Source of the DNA: Streptomyces abyssomicinicus
Lineage (GTDB): Bacteria > Actinomycetota > Actinomycetes > Streptomycetales > Streptomycetaceae
Assembly: GCF_008974245.1 (NCBI RefSeq)
Contig: NZ_BBZI01000006.1
Location: 409,125-473,124, forward strand
DNA length: 64,000 nt
Direction: 5' to 3'
Shown in pieces: positions 33,484-41,637 of the stretch; positions within the stretch are counted from its first letter, which is position 1, and each line of letters opens with the position of its first letter. The position numbers were made by a program, and so were the translations under genes. The notes under the pieces were generated by a model. That model saw only the letters and a program-made list of their open reading frames with translations, did not search any database and was not told the DNA's origin.

Positions 33484-35022
33484 ATGAGCACCATCCAGCA
33501 GCAGGCCCACCAGCGGTCCCCCGGCAGCCGCCGCGGGCGCACACCCGCGCCGCCGCAGGCGCGCAGGGCCGTGGCCAGCGGGACCTTCGGGTCCGCGCTG
33601 GAGTGGTTCGACTTCGCCGTCTACGGCGCCATGGCCGCCACCGTCTTCCCGGCCCTGTTCTTCACCGGGATGGGTGAGGCGGCCGGCCTGCTGGCCTCGT
33701 TCGCCACGTTCGGCGTCGGTTTCTTCGCCCGCCCGCTGGGCGGCATCGTCTTCGGCCACCTGGGGGACAAGGTCGGGCGCCGCAGGATCCTGCTGGTCAC
33801 CTTCGTCTCGATGGGGCTGGCCTCCCTGGTGATCGGGCTGCTGCCGTCGGTCTCGCAGATCGGGGTGGCCGCGCCGGTCCTGCTGGTGGCGATGCGCTTC
33901 GTCCAGGGGTTCGCCCTCGGCGGGGAGGCCACCGGGGCCCAGTTGATGACCATGGAGCACGCGCCGGGGGACCGGCGCGCGTTCTACGGGGCCCTGATGG
34001 CGATGGGCTCGCCGATCAGCCAGGTCGCCGCCAATCTGGCGCTGACGCTCCTGTCGGCGACGCTGAGCGAGCAGGCGTTCATGTCCTGGGGCTGGCGCGT
34101 CCCATTCCTGGCGAGCATCCTGCTGGTCGCCGTCGGCGTCTACATCCGGTTCAAGGTGGAGGAGACCCCGGTCTTCCGGGAGGACGTGGCGGAAGCCGCG
34201 GCCGCGACCAGCACGCCGGCCGAGGTGCTGCGCGGCCACGGCGCCACGATCGTGCGCCTGATCCTGGCGTTCTCCCCGATCGTCATCACGTTCTACGTGG
34301 TGAGCGTGTACGGCCTGAGCTACCTGACGGGCATCGGCTTCTCCCGCAGCCAGACGTTCACCATCGTGACGATCGCCAACCTGTGCTCGGTCGTGGCGAT
34401 CTGGTGCGGTGGCCGCGCGGCGGACCGCTTCGGGCGGCGCCGGGTCCTGATGACGGGCTCGGCCGGCACCCTCGTGGCCGCCGTGGTGTTCTTCCCCGTG
34501 GTCGGCACCGGCAGCTTCCCGGCGGCCCTGCTGATGGTCTCCTTCGCCCTGGTGTGCGCGCAGTTCGGCAACGCCGGGCAGGGCGCCCTGTTCGCCGAGG
34601 CCTTCCCGACCCGCATGCGCTACACCGGCTCGGCCCTTGCCCTGACGGGCACCAACCTCCTGTTCGCGGCCCCGGCGCCGTTCCTCGCCTCGTGGCTGCT
34701 GGACGTCTCGGGCGGCTCCACGCTCGGCATCACGGTCTTCTGGGCCGTGACGATCGTCGTCGCGCTGCTCGTGATGGCCCGCATGGGCGACTACCGCACG
34801 CTCGAGGGCGAGCGCCACCACTTCGACGGCCGCCGTGACGCGGACCTCGCCGACGGACGTGACCCGGACCGCGCCGACGACGGGGGCGCCGACCCGGCCG
34901 GCGACCACGCCGACGACCGAGCTGACGACCGAGCCGACGACCGGGCCGAGCAGGCCACCCCCACCAGCAACGCCCTGTCCGCGGCCCCGCGGCAGGCGGA
35001 CCACACCGTCGGAGGTGTCTGA
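33484..35022 (+). CDS. MFS transporter, MHS family, with acidic C-terminal tail
   Basis: 512 aa, 12 spans. The motifs FGSALEWFDFAVYGAMAATVF, GHLGDKVGRRR and MRFVQGFALGGEATGAQ are the MHS signature and parallel the transporter at 31044. The last 65 residues are a cytoplasmic Asp/Arg/Ala tract with repeated ADDR units, absent from the sister protein. The ATG at 33484 has AAGGGG upstream. It starts the operon MHS-SDR-FAD-FAD-FAD, with the next gene 1 bp downstream. Confidence 0.88.
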   Translation: MSTIQQQAHQRSPGSRRGRTPAPPQARRAVASGTFGSALEWFDFAVYGAMAATVFPALFFTGMGEAAGLLASFATFGVGFFARPLGGIVFGHLGDKVGRRRILLVTFVSMGLASLVIGLLPSVSQIGVAAPVLLVAMRFVQGFALGGEATGAQLMTMEHAPGDRRAFYGALMAMGSPISQVAANLALTLLSATLSEQAFMSWGWRVPFLASILLVAVGVYIRFKVEETPVFREDVAEAAAATSTPAEVLRGHGATIVRLILAFSPIVITFYVVSVYGLSYLTGIGFSRSQTFTIVTIANLCSVVAIWCGGRAADRFGRRRVLMTGSAGTLVAAVVFFPVVGTGSFPAALLMVSFALVCAQFGNAGQGALFAEAFPTRMRYTGSALALTGTNLLFAAPAPFLASWLLDVSGGSTLGITVFWAVTIVVALLVMARMGDYRTLEGERHHFDGRRDADLADGRDPDRADDGGADPAGDHADDRADDRADDRAEQATPTSNALSAAPRQADHTVGGV

Positions 35023-35023
35023 C

Positions 35024-35860
35024 ATGACCACCACCCCTGCCCAGCCCGCACCCGCGCGGAGCCCGCAGGCCTCGCCGGCCTCCCCTTCCGGGCGCTCGGC
35101 GATCGTGACCGGCGGCGCCGGCGGCATCGGCTCCGTGATCTCGGCCCGGCTGGCGCGCTCCGGCTACCGCGTGGTCGTCGCGGACGTCGACGGCGCCCGT
35201 GCCGAGGCCACCGCGAAGGGTCTGCCCGGCGAGGGCCACCTCGGCTTCGGCGGCGACCTGACGTCGTCGGCCGTGAACGCGGACCTCGCGGCGGCGGCCT
35301 CGGCTCTGGCCCCGCTCGGAGCCGTCGTGAACGCCGTCGGCATCTCCCCGAAGCGTGAGGGCCGCAAGATCGAGCTGGCCGACATCGACGACGACCTGTT
35401 CCACCAGGTCATGGCGGTCAACGTGGCCGCGCCGTTCTTCCTGGTGCGCGAGGCCGCCCCCCTGATGCCCGACGACGGCAGCGCGAGCATCGTGAACCTG
35501 CTGTCGATCGCGGGGCGCACGGGGACCGGCGGCCCGGCGGGCGCCCCGTACCCGCCGTTCCTGCCGTCGGCGATGGTCTACGGGGCCTCGAAGGCCGCGC
35601 TGGCGAACCTGACGATCAGTCTGGCGCACGAGCTGGCCGGGCGGCGCATCCGGGTCAACGGGGTCGCCCCGGGGTTCGTGGGGACGCCGATGATGGGCCA
35701 GGTCCCGCCGACCGGCCCGATCGTGGACCAGGTCCCGGCCCACCGGTACGCGCGCCCGGAGGAGGTGGCGGCGGCCGTGGAGTTCCTGCTGTCCCCGCAG
35801 GCGTCCTACATCACCGGCACCAGCATCGACGTCGACGGTGGCTGGGCCCCCCGCGCCTGA
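35024..35860 (+). CDS. SDR-family oxidoreductase
   Basis: 278 aa. GGAGGIG nucleotide motif (about residues 30-36), NAVG in place of NNAG, catalytic Tyr-Lys in YGASKAAL and the C-terminal ITGTSIDVDGGW. The ATG lies 1 bp after the transporter stop with GGAGG inside the end of the transporter gene, so the two are coupled. Probably oxidises a ring or chain hydroxyl of the imported compound; substrate unknown. Confidence 0.88.
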   Translation: MTTTPAQPAPARSPQASPASPSGRSAIVTGGAGGIGSVISARLARSGYRVVVADVDGARAEATAKGLPGEGHLGFGGDLTSSAVNADLAAAASALAPLGAVVNAVGISPKREGRKIELADIDDDLFHQVMAVNVAAPFFLVREAAPLMPDDGSASIVNLLSIAGRTGTGGPAGAPYPPFLPSAMVYGASKAALANLTISLAHELAGRRIRVNGVAPGFVGTPMMGQVPPTGPIVDQVPAHRYARPEEVAAAVEFLLSPQASYITGTSIDVDGGWAPRA

Positions 35861-36003
35861 CCCCGCCACGGTCCGCCCCCGCCCCGGCCCCGGGCCCGGG
35901 CGGCCGCGCCACGACTCCGCGGCACGACCTCGCGCCACAACCCCGCGCCACGACCCCGTGCACCCACCTCGTGCACCGGCCTCGACCAGGAGAGCGACGC
36001 ACC

Positions 36004-37419
36004 ATGAAGCACCGCAGTGAGCACGACCTGGTGGTCCTGGGCTCCGGCATCGCCGGGCAGACCACCGCGACCACGGCCGCCGAGGCAGGGCTGGACGTCC
36101 TGCTGGTCGAGAAGCAGCCCTCGCTGGGCGGCTCCTCGGCGATGAGCGGCGGCTGGTTCGCCTTCTCCGGCACCCCGGAACAGGCCGAGGGGGGCGTCGA
36201 GGACTCCGAGGACCTGTTCCGGCACGACCTGCTGGAGGGCGGCGGGCACCTGAACGACCCGGCCCTGGTGGACGCCTACCTGGCCCACCAGCACGCGGCC
36301 CACCGGTTCCTGAAGGACCACGGGGTGCGCTTCCGCGAGGTGGCGATCAGCTCCGGGATGTCGGCCGCTCGCGGGCACAACAGCGAGATCAAGGACGTCC
36401 TGGCGACCCTGCACGCGGCGTTCGCCGCGGCGGGCGGCAGCACGCTGACGGACACGGCCGCGCGGCGTCTGCTGACCGACGACGGCGGACGGGTCGTGGG
36501 CGTGCTGGCGGAGGGCCCGGACGGGCCGGTGGAGCTGTACGGCCGCCGGGGCGTCGTGCTGGCCACGGGCGGGTTCAGCCGCGGCACCGAGATGCTGAAG
36601 GTCTTCGCGCCGGAGCAGCTGGCGGCCATCCCGTACGGCGGGCGCGGCAACACCGGTGACGGCCTGCGCATGGCCTGGCGCCTGGGCGCGGGGATGGCGG
36701 ACATGTCGTTCGTGGCGGCGACCTACGGCTCCCACCCCGAGACGGGTGAGGAGTTCCACGAGCTGCTGACCGCCTACTACATGGGCGCGATCGTCGTGAA
36801 CACGGCCGGGAGGCGGTTCGTGGACGAGTCGATCGACTACAAGTCGCTGGGCCGGGCCGTCCTGGGCCAGCCCGACGGACTCGGCGTCCAGGTGTTCGAC
36901 TCCCGGGTGCGCGCGCAGTCCCACCGTGGCATCCCCCTGAAGGACATGGACGCCCTGGAGGAGCTGGGGCACCTGCACGAGGCCGACACCCTGGAGGAGG
37001 TCGCCCGCCTGGCCGGCGTCGCCCCCGGGGAACTGGTCGCCACGGTCGAGCGGTACAACGCCGCCGTGGCCGGGACGGCCGCGGACGAGCAGGGGCGCAC
37101 CGGCCTGTGCAACGGCGTGGGCGAGCTGACGCCGATCGACGCCCCGCCGTACTACGCCTACCCGGCCAAGGCCCTGATGACGACGACCTACTGCGGGGTG
37201 ACCGTCACCCCGGACGCGCGGGTCACCACCGTCGACGGCGAGCCGATCGGCGGCCTGTACGCCGTCGGGGAGGTCGTGGGCGGCTTCCACGGGGCCACCT
37301 ACATCACCGGCACGTCCCTGGGCAAGGGCGCGGTGTTCGGGCACATGCTCGGCGCCGCCCTCGCCGGGACCGAGCCGCAGCACGGGAACAGCAGCGAGCA
37401 GGAGGAGGTCGCGGCATGA
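36004..37419 (+). CDS. FAD-dependent oxidoreductase (fumarate reductase/succinate dehydrogenase flavoprotein-like) 1
   Basis: 471 aa. FAD dinucleotide motif GSGIAGQTTA (about residues 13-22), LVEKQPSLGGSS, the second FAD strand GVVLATGG and the C-terminal IGGLYAVGEVVGGFHG. The family includes fumarate/urocanate reductases, tricarballylate dehydrogenase TcuA and 3-ketosteroid delta-1-dehydrogenase. There is no signal peptide or haem-binding site, so it is a soluble desaturase/reductase. Ends in an ATGA overlap with the next flavoprotein, so translation is coupled. Confidence 0.85.
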   Translation: MKHRSEHDLVVLGSGIAGQTTATTAAEAGLDVLLVEKQPSLGGSSAMSGGWFAFSGTPEQAEGGVEDSEDLFRHDLLEGGGHLNDPALVDAYLAHQHAAHRFLKDHGVRFREVAISSGMSAARGHNSEIKDVLATLHAAFAAAGGSTLTDTAARRLLTDDGGRVVGVLAEGPDGPVELYGRRGVVLATGGFSRGTEMLKVFAPEQLAAIPYGGRGNTGDGLRMAWRLGAGMADMSFVAATYGSHPETGEEFHELLTAYYMGAIVVNTAGRRFVDESIDYKSLGRAVLGQPDGLGVQVFDSRVRAQSHRGIPLKDMDALEELGHLHEADTLEEVARLAGVAPGELVATVERYNAAVAGTAADEQGRTGLCNGVGELTPIDAPPYYAYPAKALMTTTYCGVTVTPDARVTTVDGEPIGGLYAVGEVVGGFHGATYITGTSLGKGAVFGHMLGAALAGTEPQHGNSSEQEEVAA

Positions 37420-38834
37420 GCGCCGTGCGCACGGAGGGCTTCGACGTCGTCGTGGTGGGGTCCGGCATCGCCGGTTCCTCGGCCGCGGTGGCGGCCACGC
37501 GGCGGGGCGCCCGGGTGGCGCTCCTGGAGAAGCAGGACACGTTCGGCGGGTCCACCGCCCTGTCGGCCGGCATGTTCTGGACGGCGCCCGACCTGGACGC
37601 CTACCGGCGCCGGGTCCCCCTCGGGGACGAGTCCCTGGGCCGCGCCGTCGTCGAGGACTACGCCGAGTGCCTGGAGGAGCTGCACGCCACCGGCGAGCGG
37701 GTCTCCGACACGCCGAAGACGGACATCATGACGTTCGGCATCGGCTATTCCACGGACATTCTCGCGATCCTGGCCTGGTGCCGGGCCCAGGTGGAGGCGG
37801 GCGGCGGGGTGTGCCGCACCGGCACGGCGGCGCTGCGGGTCCTGCTGGACGACGACGGCGCGGTCACGGGTCTGCTGGCCCGCACCGCACAGGGCGGCCG
37901 GGTGCGGTACGAGGCCCCGGCGGTGGTGCTGGCGGGCGGCGGCTTCCAGGGGGCGCGCGACGAGCTGACCCGTGCGATGGGGCCGAACGCCGACCGGCTG
38001 CTGCTGCGCTCCAACCCGGGCAGCGTCGGCGACGGCCTGCGCCTGGCCCGGCAGGCCGGGGCCGGCGGCACCACCGCGATGAGCACGTTCTACGGACACC
38101 TCATCGGGTCCCCCGTGAACCGCTTCGAGCCGCAGGACTTCCTGCCGAACTCGCAGTACTACTCCGACCACGCCGTCCTGGTGAACATGGAGGGCCGCCG
38201 GTTCGTCGACGAGACCCTGGGCGACGAGATCCTCAACCAGGCCCTCCTGCACCAGCCGCAGGCGGGCGGCGTGCTGGTCTTCGACGACCACGTGCGCACC
38301 ACCGTCGGCACCGACGAGCCCTTCCCCGGGCTCGGCGCCGTGGACCGCTACCAGGTCGCCGTCGACAACGGGGCCCTGCACGCGCGGGCCGACACCCTGG
38401 AGGACCTGGTCGCGCGGACGGCCGCCTGGGGGATCGACCCGGCCGTCCTGGGGCGGACCCTCCAGGACTACGTGGCGGCCGCATCCGCCGGCGGCGGGTT
38501 CGCGGGCGGGCACCCGGTGTCCTCCCGGGCCCGTGCCCCGCGGACCGGCCCGTTCCACGCGCTGAAGGTGCAGCCCAGCATCACCTTCACCTTCGGCGGC
38601 GTGCGCGTCGACGACCAGGCCCGGGTCCTGGACCCCGACGGCCGCCCCGTGCCCGGCCTGCACGCCGCCGGGGCGGACATCGGCGGGCTGTCCAACCTCG
38701 GGTACGCGGGCGGCCTCGCCCCTGCCTACATCACCGGACGGCGGGCCGGGCGCAGCGCCGCCCGGGTCGCGGGCGCCGCCCGGGCCACGGGCGCCGAGCC
38801 CCGTCCACCGGCCGGCGTGACCGCCGGCGTCTGA
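37416..38834 (+). CDS. FAD-dependent oxidoreductase (fumarate reductase-like) 2
   Basis: 472 aa. GSGIAGSSAAVAA motif near residue 16, EKQDTFGGSTALSAG, AVVLAGGGFQG and C-terminal VPGLHAAGADIGGLSNLG. Paralogous to the preceding gene but divergent in the middle. The ATG overlaps the previous stop by 4 bp. Tandem divergent paralogues suggest two successive oxidations, or one oxidation of different stereoisomers; inference only. Confidence 0.85.
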   Translation: MSAVRTEGFDVVVVGSGIAGSSAAVAATRRGARVALLEKQDTFGGSTALSAGMFWTAPDLDAYRRRVPLGDESLGRAVVEDYAECLEELHATGERVSDTPKTDIMTFGIGYSTDILAILAWCRAQVEAGGGVCRTGTAALRVLLDDDGAVTGLLARTAQGGRVRYEAPAVVLAGGGFQGARDELTRAMGPNADRLLLRSNPGSVGDGLRLARQAGAGGTTAMSTFYGHLIGSPVNRFEPQDFLPNSQYYSDHAVLVNMEGRRFVDETLGDEILNQALLHQPQAGGVLVFDDHVRTTVGTDEPFPGLGAVDRYQVAVDNGALHARADTLEDLVARTAAWGIDPAVLGRTLQDYVAAASAGGGFAGGHPVSSRARAPRTGPFHALKVQPSITFTFGGVRVDDQARVLDPDGRPVPGLHAAGADIGGLSNLGYAGGLAPAYITGRRAGRSAARVAGAARATGAEPRPPAGVTAGV

Positions 38835-38862
38835 GCCACGGAACCTGACGAGGAGAAGAATC

Positions 38863-40410
38863 ATGGTCCACACCGCAGACGTCCTGATCGTGGGAGCCGG
38901 CGGTTCCGGCATGGCGGCCGCGATCTCGGCGGCGAGCAGCGGGGCGTCGGTCGTCGTGCTGGAGAAGTGCCCGGACGTGGGTGGCTCCACCGCGCTGTCC
39001 GTGGGGTCGTTCACCGCGGCGAACACGAGTTACCAGTTCCGGGCGCGGGTCAACGACAGCATCGACCTGTTCGTCGAGGACATGAAGACGGCCAACGGCC
39101 CGTTCGAGGCGCGGGAGAACCAGTCGTTGCGGCGGATCCTGGCCGAGAACGCCGGGCCGACGGTGGAGTGGCTGTCGTCGCTGGGGGTGCAGTTCCTGGG
39201 CCCGACGCCGGAGCCGCCGTACGAGAAGCCGCGCATGCACAACGTGCTGCCGAACTCGCGGGCCTACCGTGACGCGCTGCTGCGGGAGTGCCGGCGGCTG
39301 GGTGTGGAGATCCGCACGTCGATGCCGGTGGACGAGCTGCTGCGGAACGCCGACGGGGAGATCGTCGGTGCGGCGGCGAACGGCACGCGCTTCTTCGGGC
39401 GCCGGGGCGTCGTCCTGACCACCGGCGACTACTCCGCCTCCACGGAGCTGAAGGCGAAGCACGTGGGCGAGGACGCGGCGCGGATCCCGCCGGTGAACCC
39501 GGCGAACACCGGCGACGGGTTCCACCTGGGCGAGGAGGCCGGCGGGTTCACCCTGCAGATGGACCGCCTCTACGAGGGCCTGCGGTTCGCGCCGTCGAAG
39601 CGGCCGGACCTGATCAAGATGCTGCCGGCGGTCCCCGCGCTGAACCGGGTGATGCGCTTCGTGGTGGAGCGGCTGCCGAAGAACCTGCTGGCGTACGTGA
39701 TCCGGGGCGCGCTGACCAGCTGGATCGGTCCGAACGTCACCATATACCGGGCGGGGGCGATCCTCGTGGACGACGCGGGGCGCCGCCTGGCGAACGAGGA
39801 CACCGACTCGGCGATGGCGCGGGCGGTGGCCGCCACGGGCGGCAACACCGGGTTCATGGTGTTCGACGAGCGGATCGCGCGGAAGTTCTCCGCGTGGCCG
39901 AACCCGGTCTCCACGTTCCCCGGCGTCGCGTACGCGTACGTGCAGGACTACAAGCGGTTCAGGCCGGACGTGTACCACCGTGCCGACACCCTGGAGGAGC
40001 TGGCGGGCAGGATCGGCGTCGACCCGGCCACCCTGCGTGCCACGGTGGACCGGTGGAACCGGAGCGTGCGGGACGGCAGGGACGAGGACCACGGCCGCCA
40101 ACACCTGGGTGAGGGCGTCACGCAGGGCCCGTTCTACGCGCTGGGCCCCATGAACGCCTACGTCACGCTCGCCGACGGCGGCCTCGGCGTCGACGACGAG
40201 CTGCGCGTGATACGCGAGGACGGCACGCCGGTGCCCGGCCTGTGGGCCGCCGGGTCCACCGGCCAGGGCGGCCTCCAGCTGCTCAACCACGGCCTGCACA
40301 TCGGCTGGGCGATGGTGTCCGGCCGCATCGTCGGCCGGAACGTCGCGGCCGCCCCGCTCCGCACGGACCTGAGCGTCGCCTCCACGGAGCGCCGGCCGGC
40401 GGACGCCTGA
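38863..40410 (+). CDS. FAD-dependent oxidoreductase (fumarate reductase/ketosteroid dehydrogenase-like) 3
   Basis: 515 aa. GAGGSGMAAAISAASSG motif, EKCPDVGGSTALSVGS, GVVLTTGDYSAS, and C-terminal VPGLWAAGSTGQGGLQLLNH. The middle cap domain is larger than in the two upstream paralogues and resembles the delta-1-dehydrogenase/desaturase branch. GAGGAGAAG precedes the ATG, 28 bp after gene 2. Last gene of the operon, followed by a 14-bp perfect terminator stem. Confidence 0.85.
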   Translation: MVHTADVLIVGAGGSGMAAAISAASSGASVVVLEKCPDVGGSTALSVGSFTAANTSYQFRARVNDSIDLFVEDMKTANGPFEARENQSLRRILAENAGPTVEWLSSLGVQFLGPTPEPPYEKPRMHNVLPNSRAYRDALLRECRRLGVEIRTSMPVDELLRNADGEIVGAAANGTRFFGRRGVVLTTGDYSASTELKAKHVGEDAARIPPVNPANTGDGFHLGEEAGGFTLQMDRLYEGLRFAPSKRPDLIKMLPAVPALNRVMRFVVERLPKNLLAYVIRGALTSWIGPNVTIYRAGAILVDDAGRRLANEDTDSAMARAVAATGGNTGFMVFDERIARKFSAWPNPVSTFPGVAYAYVQDYKRFRPDVYHRADTLEELAGRIGVDPATLRATVDRWNRSVRDGRDEDHGRQHLGEGVTQGPFYALGPMNAYVTLADGGLGVDDELRVIREDGTPVPGLWAAGSTGQGGLQLLNHGLHIGWAMVSGRIVGRNVAAAPLRTDLSVASTERRPADA

Positions 40411-40457
40411 CCTGACCGTCTCCCGGTACCAATGCCGTGACCAATGCCGGTACCGGC

Positions 40458-40497
40458 ACGACGCCGCACCTGCCCGTGGTGGAAGGTGCGGCGTCGT
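40458..40497 (+). terminator. Hairpin terminator after the catabolic operon
   Basis: Perfect 14-bp stem starting ACGACGCCGCACCT (40458-40471), pairing with 40484-40497; 12-nt loop, no U-tract. Confidence 0.7.
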
Positions 40498-40561
40498 CGG
40501 TGTCGGGGACGGCGAGGCCCCGCGAGTCCCGTTCGGCGGGAGAACCCGCCCCCGGCAGCGG

Positions 40562-41158
40562 CTACCGGTCGAGGGCCAGCTCGGTGGAGAGCCCCGGAAT
40601 GTGTGACCTGGCGTCTGCGATGAAGCCGTAGATCAACCTCCGGGACTCGTCTCGTGCCCGATCCAACTCGGCCCGCGACGCCGCCCGGTCGATGCCGTCG
40701 GCCGCCTTGAGTGCCTCACGTCCGAGGGAGGCCAACTCGGGCGAGTCGGTCAGAAGTTCGGCGCGGAACATCGCCTCCATGGCCGCAGCCCTCAAACGCT
40801 GGGCTTCCCTGCGCAGTTCATGGATCTCGGTCTCGCTCGCCACGCGTCCGTCATGGCCCCTGTCCGCGAACCAGTGATCCATCTGCCCGCGGCGGTAGTT
40901 GGCCAGGGCACCGCCGAACGCGCAGTAGGCGTCTATCCGTTCCTGCCTGAGCTTCTCGTTCCGAGCGGTCTCCTCCGCGCGTCGCAGGGTGTTGCGCTGG
41001 AACAGGTGAGTCGCTCCCGCGCCGAGGAGCGTGCCCAGCACTGCGATGAGGCTTGCGGCGATGACGACCATGCCGCCAGCGAACCACATGGCACCGGCCG
41101 CGGGCACAGGTTCGATCAGGTAGAAGGAACAGCCGCCGCCGACGCCCCCGGCGACCAC
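40562..41158 (-). CDS. Hypothetical membrane protein with coiled coil
   Basis: 198 aa. One or two N-terminal hydrophobic segments (MWFAGGMVVIAASLIAVLG) are followed by a long charged helix (LRRAEETARNEKLRQERIDAY) and a helical C-terminal domain. GTG at 41158; ATG at 41089 just before the membrane span is an alternative. The plan resembles the 28353 protein. No function assignable. Confidence 0.65.
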   Translation of the reverse strand: MVAGGVGGGCSFYLIEPVPAAGAMWFAGGMVVIAASLIAVLGTLLGAGATHLFQRNTLRRAEETARNEKLRQERIDAYCAFGGALANYRRGQMDHWFADRGHDGRVASETEIHELRREAQRLRAAAMEAMFRAELLTDSPELASLGREALKAADGIDRAASRAELDRARDESRRLIYGFIADARSHIPGLSTELALDR

Positions 41159-41244
41159 GTCGGCCGAGGCGCTCCGTCACTCCGGGCTCCGGGCGCCTTG
41201 GCCAGGGGTGCAGGAAAGGCGTTCCGCATGCGCGCGGGTCGCGT

Positions 41245-41637
41245 TCAGCCGCCCGCGAGGGCGACGAGCTTGATGAAGACCAGGTCCGGGCCGGTGGTGA
41301 GGTCCACGACGTCGTCGAGGTGGTCCACCTGGCGGTCGCCGGCCAGGACGAAGAACCCGTTGGCCAGGAAGGCGCGTTCGGCAATCTCGGCCTGGCGCCG
41401 CCAGTCGATGCGGCGGGGTTCGCGGAGGCGGTGCCCGTCGCGGTCCGTCTCGGCGTCGTCGGGGCGGACGAGGCCGGTGAAGCGGTCACTGGGGCGGGCG
41501 TTGTGGCGGGTGACCTCCTCGCGGATCCGGAGGGTGATCAGCTCGCGGACCGTCATCCGCTCCGGCAGGCCGGTGACCTGCCATGCGGTGACCGGTCTGC
41601 CGGTCGCGGTCTCGTCCCGGAACGTCACGGTGGCCAT
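41245..41637 (-). CDS. Hypothetical protein downstream of DUF4132 gene
   Basis: 130 aa beginning MATVTFRDETATGRPVTAW, with an Arg/Asp-rich middle and a hydrophobic C-terminus (LVFIKLVALAGG). Its ATG shares one base with the stop of the DUF4132 frame (TGATG), so the two are coupled and probably act together. No recognised domain. Confidence 0.7.
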   Translation of the reverse strand: MATVTFRDETATGRPVTAWQVTGLPERMTVRELITLRIREEVTRHNARPSDRFTGLVRPDDAETDRDGHRLREPRRIDWRRQAEIAERAFLANGFFVLAGDRQVDHLDDVVDLTTGPDLVFIKLVALAGG

